The translations under genes were made by a program, and so were the position numbers. Below the pieces are notes generated by a model. The model made no database searches. It had not been told where the DNA came from and worked only from the letters and a program-made list of their open reading frames with translations. 64,000 nucleotides of DNA from Branchiostoma floridae (lineage: Eukaryota; Chordata; Leptocardii; Amphioxiformes; Branchiostomatidae): assembly GCF_000003815.2 (NCBI RefSeq), contig NC_049980.1, positions 17,807,872 through 17,871,871 on the forward strand, given 5' to 3'. Below, piece after piece: positions 56,563 through 64,000 of the stretch (positions within the stretch are counted from its first letter, which is position 1; each line of letters starts with the position of its first letter).

Positions 56563-59367
56563 TTGCAATTTCACACACTTACTTAAACATAAGATATACC
56601 ATGGGATTAAAAAAGCAATAAAAGAATTTAACAACTGCATGGACACGTGCTTCCTTATTCAGCCTTGTGCTGTTTAGGTCGTTGATGTCGCCCCTGTTTC
56701 TACCTGATAATATCATCAGGTGGCCTTTCTAAGACAGTGATCTCAATTGGCCAGCCTGGAGGTCGAGCGTGAGCTCCGAACGTTCCTTTGGTATTTCCCT
56801 TTAACCTTTGCCTGTTCTGCTTCACACACCTGTTAACCATGCAACACGCCGACATCGTGATACACATAATAACTTCGTCATTTGCTTCAAACTTAGACAT
56901 TTATGTATGAGAATCTTGCTGACACATCTGTACAGACTGTCAAAATTTGCGATTACGACACAGAAGCTGTGGCTTAAGCATTTCTCTATTTGACAGTAAT
57001 CAACTGAAATACCAAGTGCGCGTTAAGAAGATTTACTAGTACCGTTATGTGATTAGAGAAGAAAAGAATGTTGATGAGAGAGTAGAACCACAATAGAAGT
57101 AAAGCACACAATTTCTGTGACAATGGAGACCTCTTGTTTGTATTTAGGCAACGCCTGGCCGCCAAACGATTTCGCAGACATGGCACGACAAACCTCCTCG
57201 GAAGACAAATATTGACTTGGCACAAATATCGATAACGACCGTCGAACCATTTATGGTCCCAGCCAGACCCATGCGCAGTACAAAGTCCAACAACGGTGAT
57301 GAAGTCATCACCAAGAAGTTACTTTGGCGGCCATCTTGGAAAATTGCTATAGCACCTGTGTCTACCATGTAAAATGTCATAATGCCAAGAGTATGTTCAT
57401 AACTATCTGAATCGAGCCATTTCTTTGTCATCACGTAGGATACCGTCGGCTTGCCGCCAGCAGGTTGGTACATAAGACTGAACAGTTGAATATTGCGGTG
57501 GGAAACAAGAGAGTGCAGTCACTGGCTCGATAAAGATTTACAACCTTGTTTACTGCGTGTTTTGTAAAGGCGCATGTTTTAAATTGCATATATTATCAAT
57601 GAAAATATACACAATTTGCTAGATAGTACATGTACTTTTTAAAACAGTAAGTATATATCATTTTCCATGAGGCGTTAGGAACGAATTTTGTGTTATCAAA
57701 GACACCCACTGGACTATGATGAATCATTGTAAGTTGTCGTTGTTTCTTGTTACTTTACCTTTTGTTCACTATGTGCATTGTGCTGCTTGGTGCCTCCTAG
57801 CTAACTTAACAACCCCCTTCCAGCCCTTTACTCATTCTTGTTTCTGTCTTATTACAAGATAAAGGAAGTGAGAATTGTTACTTACTTAAACTCAAAATGT
57901 AGTTTCTGTGCCAATGAGGCCTTGTCGGGTGCACTGAAGCAATGAAATGACCCTTAAAACGACAAATATGTCTTCAATATAGGCTATGAGCCTTGTGTTG
58001 CTGAATAAACAATTACAATCAGTTATCGATTAATAACACGACATGGACGCATCCCACGTGGGATATTGGTTTCTTATCGGACGCTACAATTGTCCTGACT
58101 CTTACTACTCTTTGTCTGTATTTCTGAATGTCAGCATGTCGCCCCACAAGTGAAATTTCTCCACGTTTTCTACGTAAAACTGTTCATTGGTGTTGGTTTG
58201 GGACACACCTTTCTGAAGTTCCCCATCACAACTCGGCTTAGCTCGTAAATGATACAGCAACGTGTTCCCTTTTTGTGACAAACACATAGGTAGTGAACCG
58301 AAGTCACTATGTTGTAAAGTTACTACTAGTGTACAGGTGTGGGTGAGTGAAGGGGTTATAAATACAACCCATGACCTAAGTGCTATTTCAAACACAGGTG
58401 TTTACAATCCACAGTGCTCCCCTTTGTTTATCGCACTCTACATATTGTTAATTTATAACCCATGACAAGTCTGAGTAGTAGGTATGGCTGCATGAAAAGA
58501 CATGTGGAAGTTTTGTTGACCAGCCATGATTTCAAAAGGTTGGGAGGTTTGAGGCGTTATGCCCGTATTTTCACAAAAGACAAAAATTTTGAAATCGATG
58601 GACAACAGCGCAATAGTAGCGCTACTTTGTGCACGGAGAAAAACTATAAAGAATATGATCTTTAATTTTAGTATCCATGAACCCCATACTAATGCACCAT
58701 CATGTATCCTAACAGGTAACTGTATTCACAGTGCGACTATCTAATAATGATTCCATTTGTCAAACTTGTGAATTACTCCTTTGTAAGATGCTGGATGTTT
58801 AATGAAATTGATGAGGAATTAATGAACCGAATGAAGAAATGCACCACATGAGGAGAGAAAATATAAAGAAGATAAAATCAATGCAAGGAAACAGAGCCCC
58901 TTTCTTTGATATTTACATGTAAGAACTCATGGAACATTCCCAGACAGTACAAACCTTCACAAGACATCATGTTTACTACACTGGGACCTAGATACTTCTG
59001 ATCGGTACTTTGACAGAAAGCTGTAAATCAAAATAAGACAAGGAGCCGAAAATATATATATTACTAAGTCTGCAAATATACTACAAAGTTCTTAAGCCAG
59101 TTTGTTTACAAAGCAACACAAAAACATAACTCAAGAGGACTGCTAGCTGGGCCAAAACTTTCGCAATGAAATACCTTTTGATGAGCAAAATTTTTGACAA
59201 TCCATTTGCAATCTTTCGAGTACTCTCTTCCAGAAGCAGCCTCGAAACCACTCAATCCCGGTAAAAGCACAACTTCATTTGCGGAAGTAATTAACGTGAC
59301 TGACTTTTCTCATGAATTCTTAAAAAGATTTCAATAGTACCAAAATGTCTTCTGAGTTTCCTTTCAG
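56563..59367. other. Upstream region of the neurexin-like gene, no other gene supported
   Basis: Minus-strand frames at 57144-57473 (109 codons) and 58105-58395 (96 codons, ending in tandem stops TAG TAA) have protein-like segments but no recognised motif. A YY1-like GCCATCTTGG lies at about 57332. The first, non-coding exon and promoter of the neurexin-like gene may lie here, since the coding exon at 59377 is preceded by an acceptor. Confidence 0.35.
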
Positions 59368-59376
59368 CATCGCAAC

Positions 59377-62176
59377 ATGTTGAAGACAGTGGTGGCCTCG
59401 CTAGTCATGGCAACGTGCTTCCTGAAGACATCATTCGGACAAAACCGTGACGTCGGTTCTGAAGTGACGTTTACAAACCTTGACGGGTCCTTTGTGGAGT
59501 ACCTACCGGTGTGGTTACCTGACAGTCCACAGGTAAGCTGTCTTTGTCACGCAAGTCATCCTTCGCCCTACAGGGCAGACTTGGATCTCATTCGGGAATC
59601 ATTACACAAAGTTGTACACGATAATAATCTCCTTGGGAGAAGTGATATTCTGAACACAATAGCCATTGCTCCTGGAATATCAAGAACAAAATGGCTGAAA
59701 GAATTCCTTATTTACTTAATACTTATGAGGGCACCAAACAATTTCCCGTGCTTATTGGTTGTCTTTTTCAAAAACACTTTCTATTTCAAGTACACATTCA
59801 AGCTTGTCTCTTTAAAGTAAGCCTTCATCAAATAGTTTTAGCACTTATCTAACAGCAGTGCAAATCTAGTCGACTTGATCTTCCTCGGTCAGTACGCACT
59901 ACGTCATCTTAGCTAGAGTTGATTATTTAATCCATTTATTTAGTACTGATTTTTTTAAATACAAAAATGGTAATTGTATTTATGCGGAGTGAACCTCTCT
60001 TTGGTAAAACAAAGGAATATCACCACCGCTATCCCATTTTGTACCAATAGCTGTTTATGAACCTCTTACTAATGAAACAAAGGAATGTCACCCCCCACTA
60101 TCCCATTTTTACCAAAAGCTGTTTATGAACCTCGTACTGGTAAAAAAAGGATAAAATCCCCCGTTATCCCATTTTTTTACCAATATGTGTTTACAAACCG
60201 GTTAACATCTTTGTCTTAGCTAGCTTCTGTACTTTTCCTTACCAGGGAGTGAGGCTGGACTTCCGCACGAACCAGCCAGACGCCCTCCTGATCTATCATG
60301 AATACACTACTGAGGAGGATGGGGATCCACCATACGTCATCTTCGTACAAGTGGAAGATGGGAGAATAGAGATCAACCATATCTACCTGAACTGGAAGGA
60401 AACAGTAAGATTAGGCAGGGTAAGTTGCATAACAGATAAAGGGCACTAGGGGTGGCCATCAGTTCGTCTGGACTTTCTTAAAATAAAAATGGAATGTATT
60501 GTGACGTAGTCTGTGTTATAGAGAAACATTATTGGCTCTAAATGTACAGAAAAAAAATGAAATCTTAATTAGAAGCTTTCTAACGTTGTAGGGGCTTATG
60601 GAGGACACCTGGCACACCGTAGCCTACAGAAAAGACCCTGAGACGCGGGTGCTGACGTTGACTGTGGACGGGGAGACAGACACCATACCACTGCGTACTG
60701 ACGTGGATGGGATCTTAGACCGGGGACCTCCGGCATCTACCACTGCAGTGTACCTGGGGGGTGAGCAGGTTATACGCCGTTTTGTTAGGCTAGGTTATTT
60801 TCTGATGCCTTGGAAGAAAATACATTTGCATGGCGTTTTTTTTTTTCCGGGGGGTGCCAAATGCGCCCTCCAATAATACATGTACAGTCAAACCTGCCCA
60901 AGCGACCATCTCTTCTTTGCGACCAACTGGCCATTACCACCGATTTTTCTCGGTTCCGAAATTTTTCCCATTGACGTAAGCATTTAGCAACAAAGTTAAC
61001 AAAATTATAATTGATAGAGTCTTATATGAAATACGTCCAACATTCTTCTGTTTGTCAAGATGTATATTTTGGGCTTTTGTGCCATGATTCATAAATCAAA
61101 CGTGACTGATTGAGTTGTGTACATGTGTTAAGCTATTGAATTTCGTCATAATGTTGCAACACGTATGTCATGTCATTTTAAAAGTTATGTGAAATGGCAA
61201 AATCTGTAACCTGCTGAACCAGTGTTTCATTTTTGCTGCAAGCTGGATAAGTGAATAGGAATCACCCTGATGCTGCATGTTGTTCGCAGGACTGCCTGAC
61301 GGACATGCCCATCGACACCACGTCCTGAGCAGGTATTCCCAGTTTGTTGGCTGTATGAGGAATGTGCAGTTCCTGCTGGACGGCTCCAACAGGTGAGTAG
61401 AAGGAACACTGATATGAGGAGACAATCAGCTACACCGTGCCTTTCCTGCCAAGGTTACACTCTGATATCTCCTTGTTGTGATTCTCAGGACACTGACTCC
61501 AGTCCGACAGGTCGGCATACAGAACTCGTGCATAGACCGCTGTCAAGACAACACTGTGTGTCAGCACGGTGGCGCATGCGTCAATCAGTACTACCGGACA
61601 ACGTGCGACTGCTATGGGACTGGATATGAGGGGCAGTTTTGCGAAAAAAGTGGTAAGCCATGGCTTTTGAAACATCACATGGCTAACAAACACAAGTGGT
61701 ACATCTAGATTTTACAGCCCTTCTGGGAGGCATAGAATTTTAAAGATCGTGGACAAAGTCTCACAAGAATGTTTTCCACATATTGTGAAATCTCACTTCA
61801 CACTGTAGTACGTTAAACTGTCATTACTTCAGAAAAATAATCATAACAATAAAGTATTATGATCTAGAATATTACATTATTACATTTTACACTTGTTGCA
61901 GATCTTCTGTCTAGAATTCTATCATAAGGTTTTGAACATATCATACAAAAATGCATAATTTCATATTTCAAACCACAGTTCAGTGTGTTTCTAAATACAG
62001 AATATAGAATATGGTCGCAGTACTAACAGCATCATTCTGTCTCTCTGAACACGCGTTTCACCGTATGTTTTTGTGTAGAAACCACCGAAGTACTTCTGAG
62101 GGGAAACAACTACGTGGAGTTTGTACAGCAGAACGAAGTGGACCGCTTGGTCAACAGGATAAGTCTACAGTTTAAG
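59377..62176 (+). CDS. Neurexin-like protein, 5' part (signal peptide, LamG, EGF, start of LamG 2)
   Basis: Six exons join in consistent phase: 59377-59532, 60246-60419, 60592-60760, 61290-61392, 61489-61652 and 62079-62176. All introns are GT-AG, and the frame stays open for 288 codons. Residues 1-21 are a signal peptide (MLKTVVASLVMATCFLKTSF). Residues about 28-200 form a laminin-G/LNS domain with VRLDFRTNQPDALLIYHEY, DTWHTVAYRKD, AVYLGGLPD and the closing QFVGCMRNVQFLLDG. C188 would pair with C215. Residues 219-252 are an EGF repeat (Cys 219, 225, 231, 240, 242, 252; CDCYGTGYEGQFC). From about 260 a second LamG starts (NYVEF, RISLQFK). LamG-EGF-LamG directly after the leader fits neurexin or axotactin-like adhesion proteins rather than Caspr, which starts with a discoidin domain. 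An acceptor (TTTCCTTTCAG) nine bases before the ATG implies an upstream untranslated exon. The gene continues past the window. Confidence 0.88.
59991..60195 (+). repeat. Three tandem 68-bp units in intron 1 of the neurexin-like gene
   Basis: Units start at 59991, 60059 and 60127. Each reads GAACCTC, then AAACAAAGGAAT-like sequence, a C-rich CACCCCCCACTATCCCATTT block, and ACCAATAGCTGTTTAT. Units 1 and 2 are both 68 bases; unit 3 is more diverged. The copies end about 50 bases before exon 2, so they may overlap the branch-point region. Confidence 0.88.
60883..60985 (+). mobile_element. Partial MITE beginning TACAGTCAAACCTG
   Basis: The segment reads TACAGTCAAACCTGCCCAAG, CGACCAACTGGCCATTACCA, CCGATTTTTCTCGGTTCCGA and TTTCCCATTGACGTAAGCA. 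This is a layout I know from dispersed miniature elements of many marine invertebrates (CGACCA units plus a CCGATTTTTCTCGG hairpin). No matching right terminus is found, so the copy is truncated. It lies in intron 3 of the neurexin-like gene. Confidence 0.7.
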
Positions 62177-62267
62177 GTACAGTGAACACATGCGATAATC
62201 AAACATGCAGTCAATAACTGCGAGCCGCGTTTATTCAAATACTGTGAATAACGAATCTGGATCTTAT

Positions 62268-62570
62268 GCTGTCACATTGCGCGAAAATCGATCGGACGAC
62301 AAGTCTGCGAGCTCTATTATCGGCAGTCACGCCTCCAGTGTTGCCTCGATCAGCGCGCGATTTTTAGTGATCGTCGGCGATTTTTAGGAGTCGCCCGATG
62401 CTCGCCGTGCACCTAAACTTGTTCTCAATACCCCTGTCACATTATCAACGATCTTCCGGCGTAAGTCGCGATCGCTGGAAGTTTGGCCGATTTTACGATC
62501 GACGGAGGGTTGCGCGTATTTTTCGCCTCAAAACCTTCCCTGTCACAAATAAGCGAAGCTCAGGCGATCG
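62268..62570 (-). mobile_element. Modular CCCTGTCACA repeat (family C), copy 2
   Basis: CTGTCACA or CCCTGTCACA occurs at 62268, 62432 and 62538. The left block carries AAAATCGATCGGACGACAAG in the same orientation as the copy at 8968. The right block, reverse-complemented, carries GAAAAATACGCGCAACC and GAAGATCGTTGATAATGTGA as in 9100-9194. Block order and orientation therefore differ between copies. It lies in intron 6 of the neurexin-like gene. Confidence 0.75.
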
Positions 62571-62744
62571 CCTAAGAATGAATATTTTATAATGAGCCAC
62601 ACATGACATGGCGCCACCTCTTGCACGCGGGCAAGGTAAGACAAGACATTCCTCATGAAAAGGCAATAGTTCAATCAATTTTGAAGTTTTGGTGGTGGGA
62701 ACCTTTTTAACCATTCAATGTGCCGCAAACACAAAGCTTTCAAA

Positions 62745-63265
62745 GTTCATCATTTCTTAACTTAATTTTGAATTTCGACATGATAACATTTAATTTTCAA
62801 GTTCTGAACCTGTACATTTAGATTATCGAAGTCTGATTTTCAATAGATTAAAGTGTTTTTATGATTTACAATGATAACGTGGCGTGATAAAGATATTCAT
62901 TGTGAATAAATTACATAACAAATTTGACTTTAAAAAACAGCAAGCTGAAGGACTCGAGCTGAGCAACTGTACAGTGACCAAACTTGGGTTTGTTTACAGC
63001 CTTGATTTTATCATTTAGATTTTGCGTAATGTGTAAAAGTATGACTTAGAAGACAACAAAATACACAAAACGTAAGAAACTTTATTCTTTATCTCTGAAA
63101 TCCGTTGAGTGATCTTTCAAATCTTTTTTTTTTCGTCGCGCGCCGCAGTCGCCAGAGATATTCCACTAGTGACTAGAGCAGCATTTTCTGGCGTCGCGGC
63201 GCTCTCACGGCGATGGGGCAAATCTGCCATCGCAGCGAGAGCGCTGTCAAGTGGAATAAAGGTAG
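62745..63265 (+). mobile_element. Miniature element family B, copy 2
   Basis: Collinear with 8409-8960 and ends in TTCCACTAGTGACTAGAGCA followed by the palindrome GGCGCTCTCACGGCGATGG and CCATCGCAGCGAGAGCGC, then AAGTGGAA. Its inner segment (TAAAAGTATGACTTAGAAGA, CAAAATACACAAAACG, TTTATCTCTGAAATCCGTTG) also matches the core at 13294-13420. It lies in intron 6 of the neurexin-like gene. Confidence 0.85.
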
Positions 63266-64000
63266 CACCTATTGTGTTATGCATGTCATGCAGTTATCGC
63301 TCTATATTTGTTAGTGCTTGAGCCACACAATACATCATTTGTCTCTATTTATAGCTATATTTCCCCTGTTTGATTGTTGCTACAGATAGTTTCGGTGTAT
63401 AACTTGTGGTACTTATCTAGTTGTACCGGAGGCAGGCTACATGTATACGTACAGGAGCTCAGTGCCTTATCTGCCCTTTTGCGCAGCTGTCAGCCAAGCC
63501 GCATAAATGAATGATTCAGTGTATGAAAGATGAATTTTCATGGCGCCTGGAGTGCGTGAAATATTTCTAGTATCATTTCAGCATCTTATCCGGAAGAATA
63601 ATGACGCCAATGAGAATTCGTCCAAGATCAGAAGGGCTTTGTGGCGCCTAATGTAAACTCGTTAAATGGATCGTTAAGACCTGCTCCATACAGATGACGA
63701 TCAGCGTCATGAAGTGAAACGCCGCAGGATGCAGCTTTTGTTTCAAGTGACATGATCCCGTGATACATTTCTTTTAAATCTACCCCACGGAAGTTGGAAC
63801 TAACAGTAACTTTATGATATGTTAACTTCTGAGCTGTCAAAATTAGGATAAAGATAGACATTTTGGTCTGTTCTAAGCGTAGTGTAACAGCTGGGTGTTT
63901 GGCTCAAAGTCATGGATTCTTGTCCTATGATATGCTCCGACGTTGTACCATTGGAACAGTTATTTTCCTCGCCTCACTCAGATGAAAATAAGTAAATGTA
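63266..64000. other. Probable intron of the neurexin-like gene
   Basis: No exon continuing the second laminin-G domain was found. A 77-codon minus-strand frame (63628-63861) and a plus-strand segment after CATTTCAG (63583) are open but lack motifs. Confidence 0.45.

Noticed and set aside
56245-56646. His/Thr- and Cys/Met/Tyr-rich repeat proteins
   Set aside because: They are translations of the CA/CATA microsatellite.
59991-60195. CRISPR-like array
   Set aside because: The units are contiguous 68-bp repeats without spacers in a eukaryotic intron.
63583-63660. Plus-strand exon after CATTTCAG in the last intron
   Set aside because: The frame is short and ends in a stop; it does not continue the second laminin-G domain.

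Overview
The window is animal nuclear DNA and gene-poor. It has short exons split by GT-AG introns, microsatellites, a tRNA-derived SINE, many miniature inverted-repeat elements, a LINE remnant and mariner/hAT-type relics, and no bacterial operon structure. The mix of repeats (the TACAGTCAAACCTG and CTGTAAATGCA miniature elements, a tRNA-SINE with a GTTAAAGATCCC/CGAAAAGAGTAGGGG body, small GC-rich foldbacks) together with a neurexin-type gene makes an invertebrate deuterostome likely. A lancelet (Branchiostoma) is my best guess, made from memory of such repeats and not from a search. There are two assembly gaps, 8037-8136 and 55664-56149.

Genes. The one clearly recognisable gene is at the right end on the + strand (59377 to beyond 62176). 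Six coding exons give 288 residues: signal peptide, laminin-G (LNS) domain, EGF repeat, and the start of a second laminin-G domain. This is a neurexin-like cell-surface protein that continues past position 64000. At the extreme left, minus-strand bases 67-1 look like an exon of a Cys-loop ligand-gated channel. A two-exon secreted or membrane-anchored precursor with a very basic Arg/Asn-rich second exon is predicted at 29210-30500. A signal-peptide first exon is at 32772-32862. Several minus-strand exon-like pieces of unknown identity sit at 5415-5600, 5764-5964, 17201-17334, 41686-41950 and 50577-50769. They are supported by open frames, composition and in some cases splice signals, but not by recognised homology.

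Repeats. Four copies of one interspersed family (here family A) end in an ACCTCCAT/ATGGAGGT hairpin: 2052-2290, 18953-19529, 21900-22475 and 48345-49408. A tRNA-SINE occurs three times (2380-2876, 33805-34120, 48645-48815), the last inserted inside a family A copy. Around 7.6-9.2 kb and again at 62.3-63.3 kb, two further families lie side by side: B, whose right end is rich in GCTCTCAC/GTGAGAGC palindromes, and C, with CCCTGTCACA boundaries. At 13.2-13.8 kb a hAT-type miniature element with a perfect 8-bp target duplication sits inside the terminal repeat of another miniature element, whose core matches family B. At 14261-14837 an internally deleted mariner keeps both ends of its transposase gene.

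I did not find a multi-gene system in the window. The strongest leads are the nested and modular miniature elements, the Arg/Asn-rich precursor gene, and a minus-strand promoter-like pair (YY1 site plus palindromic E-box) facing a coding-like fragment at 41.7-42.2 kb.
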